Source: Flavobacterium cerinum
Lineage (GTDB): Bacteria; Bacteroidota; Bacteroidia; Flavobacteriales; Flavobacteriaceae
Direction of reading: 5' to 3'
Assembly: GCF_024496085.1 (NCBI RefSeq)
Contig: NZ_CP101751.1
Location: 434,001-498,000, forward strand
DNA length: 64,000 nt
Positions 17,079 through 26,141 of this stretch are shown in pieces (the stretch's first letter is position 1; every line of letters begins with the position of its first letter). A program made the position numbers and the translations under genes. The notes under the pieces are model-generated. The model was not told the origin of the DNA and ran no database searches. It worked only from the letters and a program-made list of their open reading frames with translations.

Positions 17079-20000
17079 TTAATTAGAGGTAAGATAATTA
17101 AGCTGAATAACAGTATCATTCAGTGTTTTTAAGGCTTCTGCATAATTGCTCTGAATACCGATGGCCTGATTTAAAAGCAGTACAAAATCGAGATAGTTAA
17201 TTTCTCCGTTTACGAACTGTTTTTCGGCTGTTTCTGTAATTAACAGGGCATTCTTAAGTCCGTTATTTTCAAAATACCGGACAATTTCGAGGTTACTCTG
17301 ATAGGCTGCCATCAGCTTTTTATTTTGTGTTTGCAGTTGTGCTGTTGCAGCTTCGTAATCACTTTGTGTTACTGTCTCCATTATTTTTGACGCTTTCGCT
17401 CTGTTTTTTTGCCCCTTTGTAAATAGGGGTAAGGAAACTCCGGCCTGGATAGAATGGAAGCGACTACCGGCATCATATACCACTTCATTCGCTCCGGTAC
17501 CTCTAAAGCTCGTATTACTATAGCCTACCATAAATCCGGGAAGTAAACGGGCTTTTTCCAATTCTGTTTGGCGTTCGGCTACCGTTTTTGACTGGCCAAG
17601 CAGCTTTAAAAAAGGGTGCTCCTCAACAGCAGAAGTCGGTATTAACACTGCTTTTTTATTGGCTTTTTCAGGTTTATATATAGTATCCGAATTAAGCAAT
17701 AACTGAAATTGCAATAACCCGACTGCTATTTCCTGTTGGATTTGTTTCAATTGAGTGGCTATAGCCATTTTTTGGGTTTCGGCAGTTACTTTTTCCAGGA
17801 CATTACTTTCCCCTTTTTGGAGTCGGAGGCTGGCCTTCTGATAAAAATTCCCGTAGAGTGTATCGGCTTTAGAAAGGAGCTTTTCTTTTTCGTACCAATA
17901 TTGTAACTGATAGTAAAGCTGAGTAACGGCTTTTTTAATTTCATATTCCTTTAACGAAACACTCAAAATGCTTTGCTTCCATTCTTCTTCATAAAGTTGT
18001 CGTTGTCTTTTGTATACGGTTGGAAAAGCAAAACTTTGAGATACTCCGAATTTAGTATCATTATAATAGCTGTTAATCTGACCTACATCTGCTGTAAGAT
18101 CAGTTTGAGGGAGACTGGCAGATGATTTGATCAATGCTTCGGCATAATCGGCTTTTAATTTTTCGCTTTTAAGGCTCCGGTTATTTTTCACTGCAATTTC
18201 AAGGGCTTTATCAAGTGCAATTTCCGTTTGAGCCTGTAGCTGAATTCCCAGCATTAAAAAGGCTATGAGACTAAGCAATTTTAAACTTTTTATGCCCGCT
18301 TTTAATTTGATTCCCTTTTCAAATAAGATGAAAAGTATGGGTAGTACAAAAAGTGTCAGGAAGGTCGCAATTAGTAATCCTCCAATTACTACCGTTGCAA
18401 GCGGACGTTGTACCTCGGCTCCGGCTCCGTTACTTACCGCCATAGGCAAAAAGCCTAGTGAGGCTACAAATGCGGTCATTAATACCGGACGAAGTCGTAA
18501 TCCGGTACCGGTTGTTACAATTCGGGCTATATTTTCCATACCTGTTTTCTTTAATCGGTTAAATTCAGCAATCAGAACAATACCATTTAACACCGCCACA
18601 CCAAAAAGGGCAATAAATCCAACGCCGGCACTAATGCTAAAGGGCATTCCCCTTAATGCCAAAAACAAAATCCCCCCTATAGTCGATAATGGAATCGCCG
18701 TGTAAATAAGTAAACTTTCTTTTACGGATTTAAAAGCAAAAAACAACAATACAAAAATCAGCAGTAATGAAACCGGAACTGCTATCAGCAAACGTTTTTT
18801 CGCTTCGTTCAGGTTTTCAAACGAACCGCCATAGGTAATATAATATCCGTCGGGTAACTTAATGTTCGAACTGACTTTTGTCTGGAGTTCTTCTACAATA
18901 CTCTGTACATCACGACCTTTTACATTAAATCCCACAATTATACGGCGTTGTGCATTTTCCCTTTGAATCTGATTCGGCCCGTTTTTAACCTGAATGTCTG
19001 CCAGTTGTATTAAAGGAATCTGATTTCCGTTTGGTGCCGGAACCAATAAATTACGAACATCTTCAATACTCTTTCTATCATTCGTATTAAGTCGTACGAC
19101 AAGATCGAATCGTTTTTCTCCTTCAAAAACTAACCCGGTACTTTGTCCGGCAAAAGCCGTATTAACGACTTTGTTGATATCGGCTATCGATAAATGATAT
19201 TGAGCAATTAATGGTCGGTTATAGGCAATAATAATCTGCGGCATACCGGTTACCGGTTCGATATAAATATTTTCTGCGCCATTTACAGTTCCAATCACTT
19301 TACCTAACCGGTTTGCTACTTTTGCCAATGAATCGAGGTTTTCTCCAAAAATTTTTAAAACCACATCCTGTCGGGCTCCGGTCATCAGTTCATTAAATCG
19401 CATTTGTACCGGGAACTGGAATCCGGCGGTAATTCCGGGAACATCCTGTAGTGCTTTATGCATTTTGGCAGACAGTTCCGGAAACGTGCGCGCCGAAGTC
19501 CATTCGCTTTTATCCTTTAAAATAACCATCATATCACTGGCATCCATGGGCATGGGATCGGTTGGAACTTCTCCGCTACCGATTTTTGTAACCACTTTAA
19601 TCACTTCGGGAAACTGTGATTTTAAAATATGCGCTGCTTTTTGCGTAGTTTCTATCGTAGTGGTTAGATTACTCCCCGTTAATACGCGGGTATCTACTGC
19701 AAAGTCACCTTCTTCAAGCGAAGGGATAAACTCCCCTCCCAAAGTGCTCATTACTCCTATGGCTATAACAAACAAAGCAAATACGGCTCCTAAAATGATT
19801 CCCGGAATTCGTAAAACCTTTACTAATGCTTTTTTATATGTGTTTTCCACACGTGCCATAACCCTGTCGGACAAGTTCGCCTTATGACTTACTTTTTTAC
19901 TTAGAAAAAAAGAACTCATCATCGGGATATAGGTCAGCGACAAAATAAACGCTCCGAGTAGTGCAAAAGCTACAGTTTGCGCCATTGGCCGAAACATTTT

Positions 20001-21422
20001 ACCTTCAATTCCTTCCAATGTGAAAATAGGGAGATAAACTATTAAGATAATAATTTGTCCGAACACAGCACTATTCATCATTTTACTGGCCGAGCCGACT
20101 ACAGCTTTGTCCATTTGCTTGCCGGACAGATTGGTAATCTTTTGAAATCGGGCATTGTGCGATAACTGATGCATCACCGATTCTACAATAATTACGGCTC
20201 CGTCTACAATCAGCCCGAAATCCAACGCACCTAAACTCATCAGATTCCCGCTAACTCCAAAGGCATTCATCATACAGATGGCAAAAAGCATCGATAACGG
20301 GATTACGGAAGCGACCAGTAAACCTGCCCGGATATTGCCGAGAAAAATTACCAGTACAAAGACAACTATCAGTGCACCTTCCAGCAAATTGCGTTCGACC
20401 GTACCGATCGCATTGTTCACCATTTTCGTCCGATCGAGAAAAGGTTCGATTACTACGCCTTTCGGCAAGGTTTTCTGAATCTGATCAATGCGCTCTTTTA
20501 CATTTTTGATCACCTGACTACTGTTGGCACCTTTAAGCATCATAACCACAGCACCGGCTACCTCGCCCTGATCATTATAACACATGGCGCCGTAACGGGT
20601 TGCAAATCCGGTTTTAATATCGGCTATATCCCTTAAAAACAAAGGCGTTTCGTTATTTTTACCGGCTATCGCGATGTTTTCAATATCGCTGAGCGTACCG
20701 ATGAGTCCTTCACTTCGGATATACAATACGGTTGGCCCCTTTTCGATATAAGCCCCTCCGGTATTCTGATTGTTGTTTTCGAGTGCTGTAAAAACGTCGT
20801 TTATTGTAATACCGTATGCATTTAATTTATCCGGTTTAACAGCGATTTCATATTGCTTTAGCTTTCCGCCAAAACTACTGACCTCGGCAACTCCTTTTAC
20901 ACCCAATAATTGACGACGAACAATCCAGTCCTGTAATGTCCTTAATTCAGTAATATCATATTGCTGTTCATAGCCTTTTTCCGGGCGTAATACATACTGA
21001 TAAATTTCTCCTAATCCGGTTGAAATCGGTCCCAAACCCGGTGTTCCTATCCCCTGCGGGATCTGGCTTTGTACTTGTTGCAGACGCTCTGCTACCTGTT
21101 GCCGCGCCCAGTAAATATCAACATTATCTTCAAACACTATGGTTACTAAAGACAATCCGAATCTGGAAAAGCTGCGTATTTCCTTTAATCCTGAAATGTT
21201 ACTGTTGGCCTGTTCAATCGGAAAAGTAACCAGTCGTTCGATATCGGTGGCACCGAATGACGGTGCCGTGGTAATCACCTGAACCTGATTATTGGTTATA
21301 TCCGGAACGGCATCGATGGGCAATTGAGTGGCCTGATAGCCTCCATAGCCAATCAGCGCCACTATCAATAATCCTATGATGAGTTTATTTCTTACCGAAA
21401 ACTCTATTATTTTATTTAGCAT
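17079..21422 (-). CDS. CusA/CzcA heavy-metal RND pump fused to TolC-like channel
   Basis: The 1447-residue protein joins two usually separate subunits. Residues ~1-1040 are an HME-type RND transporter: GYQATQLPIDAVPDITN at the start, the GALDFGLIVDGAVIIVES proton-relay helix near 400, repeated porter domains, and a second set of helices ending LPILFILFEKG. After a second signal-like hydrophobic segment (LLSLIAFLMLGIQLQAQ, ~1050) residues ~1068-1447 form a TolC/CzcC-type outer-membrane efflux protein. This fused form is known in Bacteroidota. Substrates are probably Cu+, Zn2+, Co2+ or Cd2+, but the residues do not settle which. Confidence 0.93.
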   Translation of the reverse strand: MLNKIIEFSVRNKLIIGLLIVALIGYGGYQATQLPIDAVPDITNNQVQVITTAPSFGATDIERLVTFPIEQANSNISGLKEIRSFSRFGLSLVTIVFEDNVDIYWARQQVAERLQQVQSQIPQGIGTPGLGPISTGLGEIYQYVLRPEKGYEQQYDITELRTLQDWIVRRQLLGVKGVAEVSSFGGKLKQYEIAVKPDKLNAYGITINDVFTALENNNQNTGGAYIEKGPTVLYIRSEGLIGTLSDIENIAIAGKNNETPLFLRDIADIKTGFATRYGAMCYNDQGEVAGAVVMMLKGANSSQVIKNVKERIDQIQKTLPKGVVIEPFLDRTKMVNNAIGTVERNLLEGALIVVFVLVIFLGNIRAGLLVASVIPLSMLFAICMMNAFGVSGNLMSLGALDFGLIVDGAVIIVESVMHQLSHNARFQKITNLSGKQMDKAVVGSASKMMNSAVFGQIIILIVYLPIFTLEGIEGKMFRPMAQTVAFALLGAFILSLTYIPMMSSFFLSKKVSHKANLSDRVMARVENTYKKALVKVLRIPGIILGAVFALFVIAIGVMSTLGGEFIPSLEEGDFAVDTRVLTGSNLTTTIETTQKAAHILKSQFPEVIKVVTKIGSGEVPTDPMPMDASDMMVILKDKSEWTSARTFPELSAKMHKALQDVPGITAGFQFPVQMRFNELMTGARQDVVLKIFGENLDSLAKVANRLGKVIGTVNGAENIYIEPVTGMPQIIIAYNRPLIAQYHLSIADINKVVNTAFAGQSTGLVFEGEKRFDLVVRLNTNDRKSIEDVRNLLVPAPNGNQIPLIQLADIQVKNGPNQIQRENAQRRIIVGFNVKGRDVQSIVEELQTKVSSNIKLPDGYYITYGGSFENLNEAKKRLLIAVPVSLLLIFVLLFFAFKSVKESLLIYTAIPLSTIGGILFLALRGMPFSISAGVGFIALFGVAVLNGIVLIAEFNRLKKTGMENIARIVTTGTGLRLRPVLMTAFVASLGFLPMAVSNGAGAEVQRPLATVVIGGLLIATFLTLFVLPILFILFEKGIKLKAGIKSLKLLSLIAFLMLGIQLQAQTEIALDKALEIAVKNNRSLKSEKLKADYAEALIKSSASLPQTDLTADVGQINSYYNDTKFGVSQSFAFPTVYKRQRQLYEEEWKQSILSVSLKEYEIKKAVTQLYYQLQYWYEKEKLLSKADTLYGNFYQKASLRLQKGESNVLEKVTAETQKMAIATQLKQIQQEIAVGLLQFQLLLNSDTIYKPEKANKKAVLIPTSAVEEHPFLKLLGQSKTVAERQTELEKARLLPGFMVGYSNTSFRGTGANEVVYDAGSRFHSIQAGVSLPLFTKGQKNRAKASKIMETVTQSDYEAATAQLQTQNKKLMAAYQSNLEIVRYFENNGLKNALLITETAEKQFVNGEINYLDFVLLLNQAIGIQSNYAEALKTLNDTVIQLNYLTSN

Positions 21423-21475
21423 AATTCTATTTTATTAATCTGATACGCTTCGAATATTTGTATAGAAATCCGCAA

Positions 21476-21491
21476 ACACCACTATTGGTGT
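21476..21491. repeat. Small hairpin before the efflux pump gene
   Basis: ACACCA and TGGTGT pair around a CTAT loop between the small exported-protein gene and the pump gene. It might tune expression of the pump, but the stem is short. Confidence 0.3.
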
Positions 21492-21519
21492 CTGTATAAA
21501 ATCTACTACTCAAAAAAAA

Positions 21520-21906
21520 TTAACAAAACCTCGGAGGCTGCCAAATACTTGAAAGATATGAGGAAATATAACCGGGGGAGTCATAAAATGCCTGTTGCTT
21601 TTCTACCCGGTTAGTGTTTAGTGGATTCGTAAAAGAAATGGGTGTTGGAATAACAAAAGAGATGGAAGCCACCACGGGATACGTCAATGCTTTAAATGGC
21701 AATTGCATATCGCGGTCATAATCGGCATCGTGTACATTTCCATTAGCATAATGCAGACATAAAAAGTCCCAAAGTGTTATTTTGTCATTCTCGTGTCGAT
21801 GCTCTAAATAATGCTCAACTAATATCGGTATTTTCAACAATTCCGACAATTGAGTTGCTGAAAACAGATACAGGCTTACAAATAGTATCGCTATCGTTTT
21901 TTTCAT
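21520..21906 (-). CDS. Small exported protein leading the metal-efflux operon
   Basis: The 128-residue protein has a signal sequence (MKKTIAILFVSLYLFSATQL), a His/Asp-rich stretch (HYLEHRHEND, then CLHYANGNVHDADYDRD) suited to metal binding, and a C-terminus ending IWQPPRFC. The PP close to the C-terminus resembles that of the three small copper-island proteins in this window, suggesting a related accessory role. The gene is first in a five-gene minus operon, 97 bases before the pump. The function is unknown. A metal-sensing or delivery role is inference. Confidence 0.65.
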   Translation of the reverse strand: MKKTIAILFVSLYLFSATQLSELLKIPILVEHYLEHRHENDKITLWDFLCLHYANGNVHDADYDRDMQLPFKALTYPVVASISFVIPTPISFTNPLNTNRVEKQQAFYDSPGYISSYLSSIWQPPRFC

Positions 21907-22275
21907 TACTATAAATATAAGTTTTTTTTAAGTTGTTTGTTACGCTTATTTTAATTCTTATTCAGATTGCTTAAAAAAACAAAGCGCTCATATACAAAAA
22001 GTTACCTCAGCACTTTATTATTATTTATTCTTTGTATAAACAATTGTTTTTGATTATTTTTTAAGTCTGTGAATCAAAAAAAATCATATCTTAGATAGCC
22101 ATTTTATATACAGCGCTTTTATTTTAGGTTACCGTTTCTTTTTTACGAATACACAACTTCAAAAAAGTAACAACATAACATTCAGACAAATAGAAAAAAC
22201 ACTACTCAATTCTATATTTGCTAATCTCTAAAAAGGGACGGTATTGTCTTCGTATTACTTATAATAACTATTCTT
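21907..22275. other. Divergent intergenic region
   Basis: The 369-base AT-rich spacer separates the minus-strand efflux operon from the plus-strand thioredoxin-ApbE operon. It contains TATATTTG at 22213-22220 for the plus side and a TATATTTA on the minus strand close to 21906. I see no gene, repeat or hairpin of note. Confidence 0.5.
22213..22220 (+). promoter_or_regulatory. -7 box of the thioredoxin-ApbE operon
   Basis: TATATTTG matches TAnnTTTG and lies about 55 bases before the first ATG. No good -33 TTG is seen at the expected distance. Confidence 0.45.
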
Positions 22276-22707
22276 ATGAAATTTATAGCCTTACTTCTAA
22301 TGATATTCCTCCCTACGCATTGGGAGCCGGATTTTGAGCATGCTAAAAAATTAGCAAAAGAAAAAAACGAGTTAATTCTGCTGAACTTTTCCGGTTCAGA
22401 CTGGTGTGTTCCCTGTATTGTAATGCATCGGGACTATTTTAACGACAGTGGTTTTACTGCGATGGCAGATGACAACCTGGTTATGGTTAATGCCGATTTC
22501 CCAAGAAAGAAAAAAAATAGGGGAACAGCAGATTTGATCAAAAGAAATGAAGCCCTCGCTGAAAAATACAACAAAGAAGGCCTTTTTCCTCTAACCTTAC
22601 TTTTAAATGCAGATGGTAAAGTGATCAAAACCTGGAAAGGAAAACCGGATGTTTCGGTAGCACAATGGACACAGGAAGTAAAAAATATCTGTGATGCTCA
22701 AAAATAA
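22276..22707 (+). CDS. Thioredoxin-family protein, exported
   Basis: The 143-residue protein has a hydrophobic N-terminus (MKFIALLLMIFLP) and a thioredoxin-like fold with the active site WCVPC in the context NFSGSDWCVPC, followed by a cis-Pro region FPLTLLLNADGK. It belongs to the thioredoxin_7/DUF255-like type and should act as a periplasmic thiol-disulfide reductant. It is the first gene of a conserved set with ApbE, DUF4266 and DUF3570, 9 bases before apbE, which suggests it keeps a partner cysteine protein reduced. Confidence 0.85.
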   Translation: MKFIALLLMIFLPTHWEPDFEHAKKLAKEKNELILLNFSGSDWCVPCIVMHRDYFNDSGFTAMADDNLVMVNADFPRKKKNRGTADLIKRNEALAEKYNKEGLFPLTLLLNADGKVIKTWKGKPDVSVAQWTQEVKNICDAQK

Positions 22708-22716
22708 TCCGACTCT

Positions 22717-23640
22717 ATGAAAACCTATTCTCAGTCGTTAAAGCTGATGGGCAACAATTTCACAATATCGGTAGTAGCCGAACAGGAAGCGTTTGCCCAA
22801 ACAAATATAGAAAGGGCAATTGCCGAAATAAGACGAATTGAGCAACTATTTACCACCTATAAAGATGACAGTCAAACAAACCGGATTAATAAAAATGCCG
22901 GAATCGCCCCCGTAACAGTTGATCAAGAAGTGTTTGATTTAATTGAGCGAAGTATAAGCATCTCAAAAATAACGCAGGGAGCGTTTGACATTAGCTACGG
23001 GAGTATTGACACATCGTTATGGAACTTTGATAAAACCATGACCGCATTACCGTCTAAAGAAGAAGCTAGAAAGCGGGTTCACCTCATCAATTATAAAAAC
23101 ATTATTCTGGATAAAAGCAATTATAGTGTTTTTTTAAAAGAAAAAGGAATGCGGATCGGTTTTGGAGGGATCGGGAAAGGATATGCCGCAGAACGGGCTA
23201 AAAAAATTCTAATAGAGAATAAGGTTATAAGCGGTATTATCAATGCAAGTGGGGATCTTACTACCTGGGGAAAACAACCCAACGGTAAACAATGGACTAT
23301 TGGTATTGCCAATCCCGATCAGCCGACAGCTGCATTCTCCTTTATTGAAATATCGGATAAAGCAGTAGCCACTTCCGGCAACTATGAAAAATATATCCTG
23401 ATAGACGGTCAAAAATATTCACACACCATTGATCCTAAAACCGGATTACCTATCAGAGGAATTAAGAGTGTTACCATTATTTGTAATAATGCCGAGCTTG
23501 CCGATGCGATGACAACTCCGATTGCCATTATGGGAATTCAGGCCGGCTTGTATCTAATCAATCAGATACCGGATCTGTATTGTATTATAATAGACGATAA
23601 CAATAAAATTTACACATCCAAAAACATCAACCTCCAATGA
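22717..23640 (+). CDS. apbE: ApbE FAD:protein FMN transferase
   Basis: The 307-residue protein has the ApbE motifs in order: RIEQLFTTYKDDSQTNRIN, the flavin-binding GFGGIGKGYAAERA near 150, NASGDL, ATSGNYEKY, YSHTIDPKTG and the metal-binding ADAMTTP. The enzyme transfers FMN from FAD to a Thr/Ser of target proteins outside the cytoplasm. No signal peptide is visible on this protein, which is odd for the family. Its stop overlaps the start of the DUF4266 gene (ATGA), so the two are coupled. Confidence 0.92.
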   Translation: MKTYSQSLKLMGNNFTISVVAEQEAFAQTNIERAIAEIRRIEQLFTTYKDDSQTNRINKNAGIAPVTVDQEVFDLIERSISISKITQGAFDISYGSIDTSLWNFDKTMTALPSKEEARKRVHLINYKNIILDKSNYSVFLKEKGMRIGFGGIGKGYAAERAKKILIENKVISGIINASGDLTTWGKQPNGKQWTIGIANPDQPTAAFSFIEISDKAVATSGNYEKYILIDGQKYSHTIDPKTGLPIRGIKSVTIICNNAELADAMTTPIAIMGIQAGLYLINQIPDLYCIIIDDNNKIYTSKNINLQ

Positions 23641-23864
23641 AAAAAGTAATGTCTCATCTGCTTTCCGTTTTATCCGGCGTACTTGTATTTGCGACGGCAT
23701 CCTGTACTTCGGTAAAAGAATATCAGAAAGGAAAACTAAACGATTCAGAAATGGTCCTTTCCAACCGAAAAATAGAAAAAACCGAATTAAGTTTTCAATC
23801 CTATCGTGAGGGTTCTTCCGGAGCAAACTCCGGTAAGAGCGGCGGTGGGTGCGGTTGTAATTAA
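23637..23864 (+). CDS. DUF4266 lipoprotein
   Basis: The 75-residue lipoprotein has a signal ending at Cys-23 (ATASC), the DUF4266 core (VKEYQKGKLNDSEMVL) and a Gly/Ser/Cys-rich tail ending GGGCGCN. The tail holds an SGAN sequence (residues 61-64) that partly fits the S/T-G-A-S/T site used by ApbE, so it is a candidate flavinylation target. That is inference. DUF4266 is regularly found between apbE and a DUF3570 gene, as here. Confidence 0.85.
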   Translation: MKKVMSHLLSVLSGVLVFATASCTSVKEYQKGKLNDSEMVLSNRKIEKTELSFQSYREGSSGANSGKSGGGCGCN

Positions 23865-23889
23865 TCTTTAACTTCTAAAAAACTAACCG

Positions 23890-25068
23890 ATGAAGCGAAT
23901 CGTTATAACAGGCTTTGCCTTATTAGGAATACTGCGTGTACAGGCACAGACGCCGCCTGATTCGACGGGTTATAAGAGTACCCGATTAAAAGTAGACGAA
24001 ATTAATCTGGTCTCCAGTTACTATCGTCAGGATGGGAATAATTCGGCTGTCACGGGGGGCATCGGTACGGAAAAACTAACCGATGTATCCAATACCATTG
24101 ATGTAAAACTGATCCGGTACAGTAAATCGGGAAAAAAGCACACGCTTGATGTAGAAGCCGGCATCGATTATTACACTTCTGCTTCATCGGATATGATTGA
24201 TCTTCAAGCCAATTCATCTGCATCATCATCAGATATTCGTTTTTATCCCTCTTTTAATTACAGTATCGAAAACGAAGAGAAAGGAAACACCCTTGGCTTT
24301 GGTTTGTCATCGTCATCGGAATTCGATTATCAATCTTTTGGTGGTAATGTGGGCTATTCCAAAAAAACAAAAGACAAAAACGGCGAATTTACAGCCAAAT
24401 TTCAGGCTTATCTGGATCAGGTAAAGTTAATTGAACCCATCGAGCTGCGAACAAACGGAAATCATTACGGTTCGGCATCAAGGAATACCTTTGCCGGTTC
24501 CCTTAGCTATTCTCAAATTATAAATCAGAATCTTCAAATCGTCTTTTTAGCCGATATTATCACACAAAACGGCTATTTAAGCCTTCCTTTTCACCGGGTT
24601 TATTTTACGGACGGAACAGTGCATCAGGAAAACTTACCCGGCAACCGGTTAAAAATTCCTTTGGGCGTGAGAACCAGTTATTTTTTGGGTGATAATATCA
24701 TTATCCGTGCCTATTATCGTTATTATACTGATGACTGGGATATCAAATCCCATACAGCAGATATTGAGGTTCCGGTAAAAATATCACCTTTCTTTTCGTT
24801 AAGTCCGTTCTACCGGTTTTACACACAAAGTGCCGCTAAATATTTTAAACCCTATGAAGCGCATACAGGTACCGATGATTACTATACCAGCAACTACGAT
24901 CTTTCAAAGTTTGACAGTAATTTCTTCGGAATCGGGATGAAATTGACGCCGCCTAAAGGAGTATTCGGAATTAAACATTTTAACACCCTCGAAATACGTT
25001 ACGGTCATTATTCCAGAACAACAGCCTTAAATGCTGATATTATCAGTATTAATCTGAAATACAAATAA
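23890..25068 (+). CDS. DUF3570 outer-membrane beta-barrel protein
   Basis: The 392-residue protein has a signal peptide (cleavage after VQAQ, residue ~20) and alternating beta strands throughout, ending in an aromatic-terminated barrel strand (ADIISINLKYK). It belongs to DUF3570, seen as an outer-membrane partner of DUF4266 and ApbE. It probably completes an envelope-spanning flavin-dependent redox system, though what it moves or reduces is unknown. It follows DUF4266 by 25 bases. Confidence 0.85.
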   Translation: MKRIVITGFALLGILRVQAQTPPDSTGYKSTRLKVDEINLVSSYYRQDGNNSAVTGGIGTEKLTDVSNTIDVKLIRYSKSGKKHTLDVEAGIDYYTSASSDMIDLQANSSASSSDIRFYPSFNYSIENEEKGNTLGFGLSSSSEFDYQSFGGNVGYSKKTKDKNGEFTAKFQAYLDQVKLIEPIELRTNGNHYGSASRNTFAGSLSYSQIINQNLQIVFLADIITQNGYLSLPFHRVYFTDGTVHQENLPGNRLKIPLGVRTSYFLGDNIIIRAYYRYYTDDWDIKSHTADIEVPVKISPFFSLSPFYRFYTQSAAKYFKPYEAHTGTDDYYTSNYDLSKFDSNFFGIGMKLTPPKGVFGIKHFNTLEIRYGHYSRTTALNADIISINLKYK

Positions 25069-25326
25069 TCAGGATATCGCTTTATCAAACACAAAAAATT
25101 AAAATAGCAACAATTAAAACCTGAGGTATCCCCCAGCAACTTTGTATGATTGAAAAAAAAAAAACAGACAGGCGATGGAATTTTAAAGTGACCTTTAACA
25201 CCAATCACTTAGGATATGTTAACTTAGGATACAGGTTAGCATATCTATGCTTAAAGAATGCAACAACTTAAACATATACAACAATATAGCTTAACTCTAT
25301 TTTGTTTGTATATTCTATTATTTAAA

Positions 25327-25614
25327 TCACTTGCCACTTATGATTTTGTTATACTCCGTTTTATTCATCAGCCCTTTTACCAATTCGTTATACTGAACAG
25401 GTGTTAATCCTAATTGTTTAATTGTAATTTTAGTTCTGTCTTCTCCAAATTTTCCATCACTTAAAGAAGGCAACTTTATCATACCGTAATATTTATTCTC
25501 TACAATGATTTTTGCGGTATCATGCCTGCCATTTTTATAAATATCCTTCACTGGAATTATTTCGCGAATGGCAACATTTACTTCTTTTTCAGTAAATATT
25601 ATGAATTTCCCCAT
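25327..25614 (-). CDS. Hypothetical protein, second gene of a TA-like pair
   Basis: The 95-residue basic protein (pattern FIIFTEKEVNVAIREIIP, later GRHDTAKIIVENKYYGMIKL) starts directly after the stop of the 85-residue partner with no gap. No catalytic motif is recognised. Size, charge and abutting arrangement fit a toxin-antitoxin or similar regulatory module, but the family is not one I can name. Confidence 0.5.
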   Translation of the reverse strand: MGKFIIFTEKEVNVAIREIIPVKDIYKNGRHDTAKIIVENKYYGMIKLPSLSDGKFGEDRTKITIKQLGLTPVQYNELVKGLMNKTEYNKIISGK

Positions 25615-25872
25615 TTACTTTAATATTTTTTCAAATTCCTTTTTAAGCTTGACTGCGTTACCTGATGGAATATAATCACTATTAAATAAGTCCTGATATA
25701 GATTCTTTAAATCCTCTTTTAACTCTTCGATAGTTTCATTTAAATCATCACTTTTTGCATACAAATTCAAGTCCTGGACTATGGATAAGTACTCATTATT
25801 CTCCCTTAGCACCTTCACTTTTAATGGGCGTACCAACGGGATTCCTTCAATAAAATTGATGAAATGATACAT
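25615..25872 (-). CDS. HicB-like/DUF1902-like small protein
   Basis: The 85-residue protein has a beta-strand start (LKVKVLRENNEYLSIVQDLN) followed by an acidic helix (SDDLNETIEELKEDLKNLY). This layout resembles the HicB antitoxin/DUF1902 fold, in which a partial RNase H-like domain binds a toxin. The match is by eye and weak. It is the first of two abutting genes. Confidence 0.5.
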   Translation of the reverse strand: MYHFINFIEGIPLVRPLKVKVLRENNEYLSIVQDLNLYAKSDDLNETIEELKEDLKNLYQDLFNSDYIPSGNAVKLKKEFEKILK

Positions 25873-26141
25873 TTTACTACTATACGATTTTATATTTTAT
25901 GCAATTTCATCGCATCTTAATTTTTAGAATTGATCTTCCGGAATTTGCCGATTAATCGATTGTACACCAACAAATTTTGTTAATTCACATGTAATATCGA
26001 ACTATCCTTAACACAAAACTACAGTAAAAATGTTTCACCAAATTAAAATAGAGGGACTCCAGACAAAATATAAAATCGTTCTAAATAGCAATAAGCTATA
26101 ATATCCTGTATCCAGAACTTACATAAGGACATCAAAAAACA

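Noticed and set aside
25146..25271. 41-residue open frame between DUF3570 and the TA-like pair, containing a repeated LGY pattern
   Set aside because: The repeat comes from a short direct repeat (ACTTAGGATA twice), the frame is too short, and the A-run after its ATG makes it unlikely as a protein gene.
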